64,000 nucleotides of DNA from Sva-07 sp963715825 (GTDB lineage: Bacteria; Actinomycetota; Acidimicrobiia; Acidimicrobiales; Ilumatobacteraceae): contig CAVQSI010000016.1 in assembly GCA_963715825.1 (NCBI GenBank), positions 1-64,000 of the forward strand, in the 5' to 3' direction. Numbering within the stretch: the first letter of the stretch is position 1; each line of letters starts with the position of its first letter. Shown here in pieces: positions 1-9,485 of the stretch. A program made the translations under genes and the position numbers. The notes beneath the pieces were generated by a model that saw nothing but the letters and a program-made list of their open reading frames with translations, had not been told where the DNA came from and ran no database searches.

Positions 1-998
1 CCCTCTTCGGGCAGGAGACCTTTCTGGTCGAGGTGGTAGAGCAGGCCGAATGCCGGGAAGACGAAGACAACTGCCAAGCCGGTCGCGATCGTGACGGTCC
101 AGATGGTTGCCGATGTGGCGGCGCCCGCCTCGACGGTCAGGGTCTCGGGGAGCAGATAGTCCCACTGGGCGACGCCCCAGGCAACGATGACGGACACGAC
201 GGCGCCGATCGCCGTCAATCGGGCACCGCGATGCTGCGCCCGCGTCAGGAGCCAGAGCGTCGCGACTCCGCACAGTGCTGACACGATGACGAAGACGAGG
301 CCCCGCGACAACAGACCGTCGAAGAGGTAGTCGGCATCGCTAGCCAGCACGGCGATTCCACCCAGTGCGACGGCGCCCGAAACGAGGCCGGCGCCGATCG
401 CACGTCGACGGAAGTACTCGACCATGGAATCGTCGGACAGGCGTCGTGCGTCCCACACGAGGTAGGTGGCTGCCAGGAATGCGACAACGCACACGGCGAG
501 CACGCCACCGAGGATCGAGGTCGGATTGACCCAACTGTCGACGGGGTCGCCCGCGATGCCGCCGTCGGGCACCCGGCCCGAGGCGATCCCGCCGGCGATC
601 GCGCCGAGGCAGTACGGCACCAGCAACGACGAAACTCCGAACAGCGCACCGAACGCTCGTCGGTCGCGGGTGTTCAACAGTGCGTGACGGAACGCGAAGC
701 TCGACCCTCGAATCAGCACGCCGAGCGCGGCGAGCGAGATCGGTACGAACATCGTGAGCATGATCGATGCATAGGCCTCGGGGAAACAGGTCCACAGCAC
801 GACGAGCACGAAGATCAGCCACACGTGGTTCGCTTCCCACACCGGCCCGATCGAATGGTCGATCACGGCTCGTGGCTGCTCGCCCCGGTCGGTCCCGCCG
901 GCGGTGAGGTCCCAGAATCCTGCACCGAAGTCGGCGCCGCCGAAGATCGAGTAGCCGATGATCGCAATGAACAAGATGATCGCCGCGACGGTGCTCAC
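1..998 (-). CDS. cydB: cytochrome bd oxidase subunit II, 3' end outside window
   Basis: Subunit II of the membrane quinol oxidase that reduces oxygen to water without pumping protons. The GTG start gives VSTVAAIILFIAIIGYSIFGG, then ADFGAGFWDLTAGG, the conserved first helix of CydB. The visible end reads LLYHLDQKGLLPEEG, typical of the last stretch of the family, so only about ten residues are missing. The GTG overlaps the TGA of cydA by four bases (GTGA), which implies translational coupling. Some 332 codons are visible. The identification is secure. Confidence 0.95.
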   Translation of the reverse strand, partial: MSTVAAIILFIAIIGYSIFGGADFGAGFWDLTAGGTDRGEQPRAVIDHSIGPVWEANHVWLIFVLVVLWTCFPEAYASIMLTMFVPISLAALGVLIRGSSFAFRHALLNTRDRRAFGALFGVSSLLVPYCLGAIAGGIASGRVPDGGIAGDPVDSWVNPTSILGGVLAVCVVAFLAATYLVWDARRLSDDSMVEYFRRRAIGAGLVSGAVALGGIAVLASDADYLFDGLLSRGLVFVIVSALCGVATLWLLTRAQHRGARLTAIGAVVSVIVAWGVAQWDYLLPETLTVEAGAATSATIWTVTIATGLAVVFVFPAFGLLYHLDQKGLLPEE

Positions 999-2428
999 GG
1001 TGCGCTCACCGAAGTCTGTTCGTCGGCGTCCACCGCAGCATCCGGTTCCTCGGCCGGGCCGTACGGGGTGCCGTGCTCGGCGGTGGACTGCTCACGGAAG
1101 CGTCGACTCATGCGTCGCAGTACGTAGACGGTCGCTGCGGCGAGCGCCGTGTAGACAGCGACGTAGACGATGAAGGTGATCCACACGCCGGTGTTCTCGG
1201 TGGCGGCTTCCTCGACGGTCATCAACTCGTACACGATCCAGGGTTGTCGACCGACCTCACTGACGATCCAGCCGGCCTCCATGCAGATCACCGCCACGAC
1301 ACCCAGCGTCGACGCAATCCACAGGAACAACTTGCTCTGGGGCATGTCGCGTCTGAACAGCCAGCTGCCACCCCACCACAGCGAGATCAGGAACATCAGG
1401 GTCCCCAGTCCGATCATGACATCCCATGCGAGGTGCACGGTGTTGACCTGGCGCACCGTGGGGATGCTCTCGGGCGGGAACGAATCGAGGCCCTGGATGA
1501 CGGTGTCGCGCCCGGTGCTCGGATCCGACAGCCACGACGCCAATCCCGGAATCTCGAACCCACCGCTCACGGTGCCGTCGGCGTTCAGGCGGCCGAGGAT
1601 CGTTTCGGGTACGTCGCTCGAGGTCTCCGGCACGAGTTCGATCGCCGCGAACTTCATCGGCTGGTTGTTGTAGACCCAGCGCGCCAGCGAGTCACCGACA
1701 CCCATCTGGAACGGCATTGCGATCGCGGCGACGGTGAACGGGATGATCAGCCCCAACCGGTGATACCGGTCGCGACGGCCGCGCAGCATCCCGACCGCGT
1801 ACACCGACGCAACCAGGAAGCCGCCAACGATGTACGCCGCGAAGATCATGTGCAACGACATCAACGGCATCGCATCGTTGAAGATCACACCCAACGGGTC
1901 GACATCGACCACGTTGCCCGCCGCGTCGAGCGTGAAGCCCTCCGGCGAATTCATCCACGCGTTCGCCGACACCACCGCCGCGTCGCCGAGGATCCCGGTG
2001 AACACGATCGGCACACCAGTCCAGAAATGCGCCCACGGCTTCAGACGCCGCCACCCGTAGATGTAGATCGCGATGAAGATCGCCTCGGTGAAGAAGAACA
2101 GGCCCTCGAACGCGAACGGAATACCGAAGACTTCACCCCATTGGCCCATGAAGTCCGGCCACAACAAACCGAACTGGAACGACAACATCGTGCCGGTCAC
2201 CGCCCCGACGGCGAACGTCACCGCCATGTACTTCGACCAACGCTGCGCCAGTAGCAGTGCATCCGCATCGTGCTTCTTGATCCCGCGATAGTTGGCGATC
2301 AACATCATCAAGGCCCACGACACCCCGAGCGGTACCAGGATGATGTGCACCGCCAACGTGAACGCCATCTGAGAACGCGCCCACGGGACGGGGTCGATGG
2401 CAGCAACCAGATCGAGGGCAGCGATCAT
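995..2428 (-). CDS. cydA: cytochrome bd oxidase subunit I
   Basis: Subunit I of the bd quinol oxidase, carrying haems b558, b595 and d and the quinol site. The 477-residue product starts MIAALDLVAAIDPVPWARSQ and has a candidate haem-ligand His near residue 28. A GRQPW motif near residue 400 is diagnostic of the family, and about nine membrane helices are visible. I chose the ATG at 2428 because AGGGAG lies at 2434-2439 just upstream; a longer GTG-type start would add 11 unconserved residues. It is followed directly by cydB. No cydDC exporter genes are in this window. Confidence 0.96.
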   Translation of the reverse strand: MIAALDLVAAIDPVPWARSQMAFTLAVHIILVPLGVSWALMMLIANYRGIKKHDADALLLAQRWSKYMAVTFAVGAVTGTMLSFQFGLLWPDFMGQWGEVFGIPFAFEGLFFFTEAIFIAIYIYGWRRLKPWAHFWTGVPIVFTGILGDAAVVSANAWMNSPEGFTLDAAGNVVDVDPLGVIFNDAMPLMSLHMIFAAYIVGGFLVASVYAVGMLRGRRDRYHRLGLIIPFTVAAIAMPFQMGVGDSLARWVYNNQPMKFAAIELVPETSSDVPETILGRLNADGTVSGGFEIPGLASWLSDPSTGRDTVIQGLDSFPPESIPTVRQVNTVHLAWDVMIGLGTLMFLISLWWGGSWLFRRDMPQSKLFLWIASTLGVVAVICMEAGWIVSEVGRQPWIVYELMTVEEAATENTGVWITFIVYVAVYTALAAATVYVLRRMSRRFREQSTAEHGTPYGPAEEPDAAVDADEQTSVSAP

Positions 2429-2460
2429 CGAGACTCCCTTCGATCGGCGGGGCGAGGACA

Positions 2461-2499
2461 ACCATCGGTCTCACATGTGCGTCTGGCGCTCACCATCGG
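2461..2499. promoter_or_regulatory. paired direct repeat upstream of cydA
   Basis: The octamer ACCATCGG occurs at 2461-2468 and again at 2492-2499. The 31-bp period places both copies on the same face of the helix (three turns). They lie 33-71 bp upstream of the cydA start and downstream of the LuxR-type regulator gene. This is the usual arrangement of an activator site, so it is a candidate target for that regulator. This is inference from position and spacing only. Confidence 0.35.
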
Positions 2500-2590
2500 A
2501 GACGATATGCCACTCACGATCTGGGCGCATCGTCCACAATGGCCGAGTTCGGGACACCGCCGACGAACTTCGGTCGGCCTGTTCAGGCGC

Positions 2591-4826
2591 TCACGTGGTG
2601 CTGCTCGGGTCGGTCTGAAGGATCGAGACGGCTTGAGCGCGTGTGCTGACACCGAGTTTCGAGTAGATCGACGCAACGTGTGTCTTGACGGTTGACCGCG
2701 ACACGTATCGCTTGCGACCGATCTGTTCGAGGGTGAGGTGTGTCGCGAGTTGCTCGAGGATCTGGCGCTCGATCGATGTCAGCATCGCCAGGCCGCTCGC
2801 CCTCTGCGAGGAGCTGGTCAGTCTCCCGGTCAGTGTTTCCGAGTCCGGGACGAGCTCGAGCGCCACGCGGGCCCGGTCGGCGAATCGTGTCGCCCGAGCC
2901 CGGTCCCCCGACGCCCAGCAGGTCTCGGCACATCGAACGGCGACTTCGGCTTGGAGCCACACCATCGCTGCGGACAGATCCAGGTACTGCTCGACCCGGG
3001 CGAGCGCTTGCCGGGCCCGATCGAGGTCGCCGCGATGGGTCGCGACGCTCGCTTCGGCCGTCCAGAGCGCCAACGCATGGATCGGCTGTGAGACATCGGT
3101 GCGCTGCAGGATGGCAGATCCCTCCTCGACACGGTCGCTTGCCGCGGTGAACTCGGAGAGATCGATGTGGGCGAGCGCGAGGTGCCCGAGGAAGACGACT
3201 TCCTGGTAGCCGCGGATCGAGAACTCTGCACAGAGCCGCAGCCCTTCCTCGAGATACGGGAGTGCTTCATCAGGCCGCCCGAGGCCGACGAGCGCCTGGC
3301 CGATCGCCCGACAGCCACCCGTCATCCACGGTGAGTGCGTCACGTGTTCGAGTTCGTACACCTGATGACCGTCGGCCAGCATCTGGACGAATCCGTCGGC
3401 TCCGAGCAGCGACCGAAGGTTGGTCAACGAGGAGCGCATCGACGACGCTCCGTCGGGCGATGGCCCGTCGAGCGGGAACTGCTCGGCAGCGTTCACGAAA
3501 CGGTGGGCTTTCGGTTCGCCCAAGAGGGCGGCCACCCCGCCCGCGGCGATGCAGAACGCCGCATCGGAGGTGATCTCGTCGTTGGTCGAGCGCTCGATCC
3601 AGGATCGAAGCGTGTCGATCTGCCCCGCTCGGATCAGCCTCGGTCCATGACCGAGAGCGATCTGGCCCGCGAGAGCGAAATCCCCGCTGCGCTGCGCGTA
3701 GTGCAGCGCCTCGTCGATCGTGCCGTGTTCGAGGTGCCAGATCGCTGCTCGGTTCAGCAACGTGTTCCGTTCGGGGGCGCCGATCCGTTCGAACTGGTCG
3801 TTGAGGAGTTCACCGAACAGGTGGTGAAACCGATACCACCGGCGCTCGTCGTCGAGCGGCACGACGAACAGGTGGATCCGGTCCAGCCGATCGAGGAGTT
3901 CGTGCGAACCGTCCTGGGCAAGCATGGCATCACAGAGTTGGGCGTTGAACCGCCTGAGCAGGGCGATTCGCACGAGGAACGCACGAACCTCGTCGGACTG
4001 CGTGGAGAGGACCTCCTCGACCAGGTAGTCGGCGATCTCTCGCCGACGGCCCGAGGGGATGCGGGGCGCCGTTGAACTCGGCGAGTTCGACATGGCGATC
4101 GCCGCGAGCGCGAGACCCGCCGGCCACCCTTCCGTTTGTTGGGACAACGCCTCGGTCTCGGCGGTGTCCAACTCGATGTCCAACAGACGCCAACACCGCT
4201 GACGTCTCGTCGAGGTCCATGGCGAGTTCGCTCGGCCCGATCTCGACAAGGTCGCCCGAGGCGCGCAGTCGGGCAAGCCCGAGGTCGGGGGTGACACGGG
4301 TGGCGATGACCACCTGTGATCCCTCGCCCATCGCGGCGATGATCTGCTGAAGCATCGACAGACTGGCCGGCGACGACAGGTGGTGAGCGTCGTCGAACGT
4401 GATCCGCAGCGGCTCGCACTGATGCATCACCGACAGCAGCATCGGAACCATCTCGGTGCCTGTCCGTGTCGCTGTCTGCTCGGCGACAGCCCGTATCTCC
4501 GGTGAGAACGGGGCCAGTCGCTCGAGGCCGGCGAGCAGGCGGGCTGCGAACGCCACGGGATCGTTGTCGATCGGTTCGATGGGGTGCCACATCCGCTTGC
4601 GGACGGTGTCGGCAGCATCGAGTTGGGCTGCAAGCGTGGACTTGCCGTAGCCGGCCGGCGCAGAAACGATGACGAGTCGGGCCGGGTCACCATCGTTGCT
4701 CGACGTCAGCAGCGCCGTCCTGTCGACGTCGCTCGGCCGTCGCCGTGGCGGATCGAACCTCGCCCCGAAGAGGGGGGCGACGAAGGTCGGGGTGCCCGAC
4801 GACGCGGTCGACGGCGAAGTGGGCAC
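2591..4826 (-). pseudogene. MalT/LAL-type LuxR family regulator, interrupted by one frameshift
   Basis: Large ATP-binding LuxR-family regulator. The N-terminal part has a P-loop (SAPAGYGKSTLAAQL, about residues 55-69) and Walker B (ITFDDAHHL). A TPR-like middle follows, then a C-terminal LuxR helix-turn-helix (LTSIERQILEQL to VSRSTVKTHVASIYSKLGV). The reading frame changes near 4180: the upstream frame ends sensibly at MDLDETSAVLASV, and the other frame resumes at DIELDTAETEALSQQTEGW. Removing one base of the CC at 4180-4181 gives one protein of about 744 residues. The GTG start at 4826 sits six bases after a TAGGTT -10 box. It lies upstream of cydAB in the same direction. It is either a real pseudogene or a sequencing indel. 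Confidence 0.8.
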
Positions 4827-4882
4827 GCTCGGAACCTATCAATCGGCGAGCACGGCGTTGGTCGGCGCCGCATTCGCGACAA

Positions 4883-6966
4883 CTACGGCAAGGGCCCCAC
4901 GGGAATCGCGACGCCGGCGGCTTGGGTTGCGTCGTCGCCGTCGAGCCCGGGGACGGACAGCTCGGGCGAGCGGTACCAGTCGAGGAAGCCGAGGACCGCT
5001 GCGCCGATGATCGCATAGGCGAGCAACACGAAGAGCGGCTGGGCGATGCCGTTGCCGTCGAAGTACAGCGTGTTGCGAAGCAGCAGGAACGCGTTGCGCG
5101 GTGGCAGGAACGGCCCGATGCCGTCCCAGAACGGGGTGAGGTAGGCGGCGCCGTTGGATCCGCCCGACGACGGGTTGCCGAACTGCAGGATCACGATCAA
5201 GGTGACGACGATGCCTGCTGGTCCGAGGACGCGGCGCATGACCGCAGCGAAGAGCGCGACGCTGAGGATGATCAGCGACAGGATCGGCCAGGCCACCCAG
5301 AACGAGTCCTCCGGGAACCCGTCGAGCCAGTACGTGGTCACGAGATTCAGGACCAACCCCGTGACGACCGAGAACCCGGCGAGCCAGACGCCTCGCCAAC
5401 GTGCCGACGCCGAGCCGACGGAGGTGGTCAGCAGCGCAGCGGACATGTAGCCGCCGATCAGCAGCACCACGAGCAGGGTTGCCGGCACCAGGGCGAACGG
5501 GTCCTTCGGTGCCAGCGGCGTGGGGGCGTAGGCCTTCACGCTGATCGTCTCACCCGCGGACTCAGCGGCCTTCTCGAAATTGCCCGCGATGTCGAGTGGT
5601 GAGATGTCGCTGATGGTGTTGACCACCATCAGCTCGGTCGGCGAGTCGGTGGTGATGAGTGCTCCGTAGATCTCGCCGCGGTCCATCGCCTGGGTGGCGG
5701 CATCTTGATCGTCGTACTGGGTGATGTCGAGGTCGAACAGGGCGCCTTGAGCGGCCTCGGCCAGCTCGGTTGATCCCACGACACCGAACGGCATGTCGTT
5801 GGCGATCGGTTCGTGTCCCGAGCTCATGTAGTTGACCGCGAAGAGCGTCGTGAGGATGAGGGAGAACGCAACCGGAGCGATGAGGTCCTTGGGGACGAGA
5901 CGTCGGCGGTCGGGCCGGGCCGCGTCGCCGTCGGCTGCCACCGTGTCGCCGGAGGTCGCGGGCTCGGAGGCGGGGGTCGACCTGCGGGTCACGGCGACGA
6001 TCACCACGAGACTGACCAGCCCGTAGGCCAGCAGGACGGCGATCGGGGTGACGATGTTGTTGCCGTCGAAGTACCGCACGTTCCGGTACAGCTCGATGGC
6101 GTGGCGAGGAGGAAGAGCGCGCCGATGTACTGCCAGTACGTCGGGAGCAACGCGACCCCGGTACCGCCGGCACCGGCTCCCCCGATGATGATGAACAGCA
6201 GCGCGACGACGAGCGAGCCCAGCTTGCCCACCAGCGCCTGGATGGCGACGGCGGAGAGCCCGACCACGGCGGTCACCAGGAAGAAGCACGGTACGAGTGT
6301 CCACAGATGACTGGTCGGGAACGCACCGATCACCGGGCCCGCAGCGATGCCCGTGATCAGTGCGACCGCGGCCGCAAAGGCCAAGACGATCGCGATCCGT
6401 CCTCGGGCGGCGGCGATCTGGCTGGTCGAGAACATCAGCGATGCGATCATGTACCCGCCGACGAGTGTGGGGAGCAGCAGCAGTCCCACCAGCGCGCCGG
6501 TCCGGTCAGCGGTCGGCAGCGGCGCCACCGGTGTGGTCGTGAAGGTCCGACTCTCGGTCTTGGCGGCCTCCTTGAATCCGGCCGAGACGTAGACCTCGCC
6601 GAAGAAGCTCTTCGCCGGGACCGTCACCAGCAGGTCGGTGGACGAGCCGACCACGTAGCCCCCGTAGATGTCGCCACGCGCCGCGGCGTCCATCAGGTCG
6701 GCTTCGGTCGAGTACGTCTTCAGGTCCAGGCTGTACTCCTGCTGGACGGCGTCGACGACGGGCGACGGTTCGGTGATCCCGAACGGCATGTCGCGAGGTG
6801 CGAGCAACTGAACGGCGCTGACGAGGCACACGGCGAAGATCAGCACCAGGAGGCCGACGGTCGTCAGCGCGACGATCGACTGTTTGGCCACCGCGGACTT
6901 CGTTCGCCGTCTGTCGGTCGGGGTGTCGGAGGTTGGAGCGTTGGAGGTTGAATCGTTGGAGGTCAT
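4883..6966 (-). pseudogene. internally duplicated DUF3533/YhgE-like membrane protein, one frameshift
   Basis: Two tandem copies of the same architecture. Each has a membrane helix, an extracytoplasmic domain (MPFGITEPSPV... and MPFGVVGSTELAEAA..., each with a GDIYGG or GEIYGA motif), then about five helices ending in PPR(H/N)A...RYFDGNN or LYFDGNG. The copies lie in one polypeptide but in different frames: a base is missing near 6106-6114, where IGALF should continue into PPRHAIELYRNV. Restored length is about 694 residues. The start ATG lies four bases after the stop of the DUF1269 gene, so they form an operon. It resembles ABC-2/YhgE-type exporters. Function is unknown and no ATPase is next to it. 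Confidence 0.7.
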
Positions 6967-6970
6967 GCGA

Positions 6971-7498
6971 TCAGCCGGCTGCGGTTTCGAATGCGCCGGC
7001 GAGGGCGCCGGCTGGATCAGAGACGTTCGCGGGAACGACCGTGGCGACTGCATTGGCGAGCAGCGCTTCGACGTTCGTTCCCTTCGGGTTGACCGCAACG
7101 ACCACCAGCCCGAACTGCCCGGCTTCCAGTACGTCGCTCATCTTGCGGACCTCGTCTTTCGGGATGTTGTGATGGAAATGGCCGACGAAACTCCCGACGC
7201 CGGCCCAGACCGCCGTCGAGGCCGCCACTGGGCCGAGGAACACGATGCCGAGCGGGGCCGAGACGACGGCCAGTGATGCTCCGAGCACTCCGCCCCCCCA
7301 CGCCAAGTGCTTCGCGGTCGAGTCGTGTCGGGCGACCTTGAGGTCACCATCATCGTCCTTCTCCACGAACGCAATCGCGAGGTGATCGAGCTGACCGTGA
7401 CGCTTGATCTCGCGGATCGCGTCATAGTCCCGCTCGGCCGACGCCTTGTTGCTGTACGTCGCAACAGCGACCGTGATGGGCTCGTTCGACTTGCTCAA
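6971..7498 (-). CDS. DUF1269-type protein
   Basis: A 175-residue protein with a central glycine-rich hydrophobic segment (GGGVLGASLAVVSAPLGIVF, then a GVGSFVGHF stretch). It is flanked by a conserved ITVAVATYSNKASAERDY start and a KMSDVLEAGQFGLVVVAVN tail, the layout of the DUF1269 family, whose role is not established. I prefer the TTG at 7498, which has GAGAAGGA a few bases upstream. A GTG at 7561 would add an unconserved His-rich stretch. It precedes the duplicated membrane protein by four bases. Confidence 0.75.
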   Translation of the reverse strand: MSKSNEPITVAVATYSNKASAERDYDAIREIKRHGQLDHLAIAFVEKDDDGDLKVARHDSTAKHLAWGGGVLGASLAVVSAPLGIVFLGPVAASTAVWAGVGSFVGHFHHNIPKDEVRKMSDVLEAGQFGLVVVAVNPKGTNVEALLANAVATVVPANVSDPAGALAGAFETAAG

Positions 7499-7658
7499 TC
7501 TGGGTCCTTCTCGTGACGAGCGATGGGCCTCGAACGTACCGGGGTGGTGATGAGTGGTCACCCGCCGAAAGGGTTGATTCGAAGGGTTGGCAACGGAGAA
7601 GTCCTCACGCTCCCGACGAACTGGTGCCCGAGCGCGGCGGGCTGGCTACGTTGTGCTC

Positions 7659-9014
7659 GTGAACGCAACGGCTGGTCCATCCGGCGACCCGACAGCGGCG
7701 GTCGACCCACTGGTGATCGTCAAGTCGAACGAGTACCTCGGAGCGCTCGTGCTGGCCGCACTGATCGCACTCCCTGTCGCCGCCGTCGCCTACGGCTTCC
7801 TGGCGCTCGTCGATTGGCTTCAGGAGGCGTTGTACAGCGACCTGCCGGGTGGGCTGGGCTTCGACTCGACTCCGGTCTGGTGGCCGGTTCCACTGCTTGC
7901 ACTCTCGGGCCTCTTGGTCGCCCTGTGCATCCGGTCGCTCCCGGGCAACTGCGGACACTCGCCCTCGGAGGGATTCCACGAGAGCGGGCCGACGATGCCG
8001 ATCGAACTGCCGGGCGTCGCGCTCGCCGCATTGGCGACCCTGGCATTTGGTGCCGTGCTCGGACCCGAGGCCCCGCTGATCGCCATCGGCAGTGGGCTCG
8101 GTGCGCTCGCGATCCGAAGCATCAGACGCGACTCGAAACCGACCGCGGTCGCGCTGATCGCCAGCGCTGGAAGTTTCGCCGCGATCAGCACGCTGATCGG
8201 CTCGCCGATCGTCGCGGCGTTCCTGATGCTCGAAGTCGCCGGCCTCGGTGGGACGATGCTGGCCGTGGCCCTGCTCCCAGGTCTGCTCGCCGCCGGTCTC
8301 GGGTACCTGGTGTTCATCGGGCTCGACTCGCTCACCGGGCTGGGAACGTTCTCGCTGGCGATCCCCAACCTCCCGGCGTTCACCACGCCGACGGTCGCAA
8401 TGTTCGCCTGGGCGCTCGTGCTCGGGCTGTTGTGTCCGCTGCTCGGGTGGCTCGTCTACACGATTGCGTTGTCGGTTCGTACGCTCGTTCACGGCCGGCG
8501 CCTGCTCGTCACGCCGCTGCTCGGCGTGGCGATCGCCCTGCTGGCGATCCTCTTCGGCGAGCTCACCGATCAGGGCGGTGAGAACGTCCTGTTCTCCGGC
8601 CAGGCTCAGCTGCCGGTGCTCGTGCAGCAGTCGGCCACCTGGTCGACGGGCGCGCTGATCCTCGTGATCGTGTGCAAGGCGTTGGCCTACGCGCTGTCGC
8701 TCAGTGCGTTCCGTGGCGGACCGATCTTTCCCAGCCTGTTCATCGGCGGCGCGATCGGTGTGCTCGCCGCCGAACTCCCTGGTATGTCACTGGTCCCGGG
8801 CCTTGCGATCGGCATCGGAGCGATGTGCGCCACCATGCTGAAGCTGCCGTTCACCTCCGTGCTGTTGGCGACGGTGTTGCTGTCGAGCGACGCGTACGCG
8901 GTCATGCCGTTGGCGATCGTGGCCGTCGTGGTGGCGTACGTCGCCACGCAGCGTCTCCCGGAGCCGCGCAGCTGGCTCGACCGGACCTCACCGGCGTCGG
9001 CGACCATCGCCTGA
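7659..9014 (+). CDS. ClC family chloride channel or transporter
   Basis: Membrane protein of 451 residues in the voltage-gated chloride channel family. It has about ten helices, a variant of the first selectivity motif (GPEAPLI in place of GKEGP) and the strongly conserved FRGGPIFPSLFIGG near the C-terminal half. No CBS domains follow. The position normally held by the gating glutamate has changed, so whether it works as a channel or an exchanger cannot be read here. The GTG at 7659 is chosen because TACGTT lies six bases upstream, the spacing of a leaderless start. Longer TTG starts add residues with no conservation. Confidence 0.88.
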   Translation: MNATAGPSGDPTAAVDPLVIVKSNEYLGALVLAALIALPVAAVAYGFLALVDWLQEALYSDLPGGLGFDSTPVWWPVPLLALSGLLVALCIRSLPGNCGHSPSEGFHESGPTMPIELPGVALAALATLAFGAVLGPEAPLIAIGSGLGALAIRSIRRDSKPTAVALIASAGSFAAISTLIGSPIVAAFLMLEVAGLGGTMLAVALLPGLLAAGLGYLVFIGLDSLTGLGTFSLAIPNLPAFTTPTVAMFAWALVLGLLCPLLGWLVYTIALSVRTLVHGRRLLVTPLLGVAIALLAILFGELTDQGGENVLFSGQAQLPVLVQQSATWSTGALILVIVCKALAYALSLSAFRGGPIFPSLFIGGAIGVLAAELPGMSLVPGLAIGIGAMCATMLKLPFTSVLLATVLLSSDAYAVMPLAIVAVVVAYVATQRLPEPRSWLDRTSPASATIA

Positions 9015-9122
9015 CCGTCCGCGACCCCCCTGGTCAGAGACCGATCGGGCCCCGGACGTTGGCGGAGAAGGAGCGCGCCGGTAGGGCTGGATGTACGCAA
9101 CCGACATCCGAGGAGGATGACC

Positions 9123-9416
9123 ATGCTGACCCTGACCCAACCCGCGGCCACGATGCTGACCGACGTCCGGACCCAACAGGGGATCCCCGGTGATGCGCTC
9201 CTGAGGGTCGCTGCCGCAACCGATGGTGAGGCGGGCATCTCGCTCGGGTTCGTCGACGAAGCCATGGACGGTGACCACACCGCGAGCGTCCACGGCCTCG
9301 ACTACTGCGTCGCCCCCGAGGTCTCCGATGCGCTGGCCGCAGCGAAGATCGACGTGCAGGAACCAGCCGCCGACTCCAGCGGCGCGGCAAGTCTCGTCAT
9401 CGTCCCCGCCGACTGA
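9123..9416 (+). CDS. HesB/IscA-like protein lacking the cluster cysteines
   Basis: A 97-residue protein, MLTLTQPAATMLTDVRTQQG onward, with the HesB/IscA beta fold pattern (LRVAAAT..., ISLGFVDEA, VHGLDYCVAPEVSDAL). The three cysteines that bind iron-sulphur clusters in IscA are absent; only one Cys remains. It is probably not a classical cluster carrier. AGGAGG at 9111-9116 sets the start: an ATG directly abutting it (9117) is too close, while the ATG at 9123 has normal six-base spacing. Confidence 0.75.
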   Translation: MLTLTQPAATMLTDVRTQQGIPGDALLRVAAATDGEAGISLGFVDEAMDGDHTASVHGLDYCVAPEVSDALAAAKIDVQEPAADSSGAASLVIVPAD

Positions 9417-9444
9417 CGCCCCGCTCTTGGTGTTCTCGTGTTCG

Positions 9445-9480
9445 CGTGCACTCGTGTGGGGCTTCCCGCACGAGTGCACG
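9445..9480. terminator. long hairpin between convergent genes
   Basis: A near-perfect inverted repeat: CGTGCACTCGTG with GGG, loop GCTT, then CCC and CACGAGTGCACG, with one T/G wobble. The stem is about 15 bp. It lies between the HesB-like gene and the oppositely oriented carotenoid oxygenase. That fits a bidirectional terminator, although there is no clear T tract. Confidence 0.6.
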
Positions 9481-9485
9481 AGGGC

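Noticed and set aside
1073..2254. Long plus-strand frame antisense to cydA
   Set aside because: It mirrors the codon pattern of cydA and is His/Arg/Asp-rich without motifs.
9117..9119. ATG directly after AGGAGG as start of the HesB-like gene
   Set aside because: Zero spacing to the ribosome site. The ATG six bases downstream is better placed.
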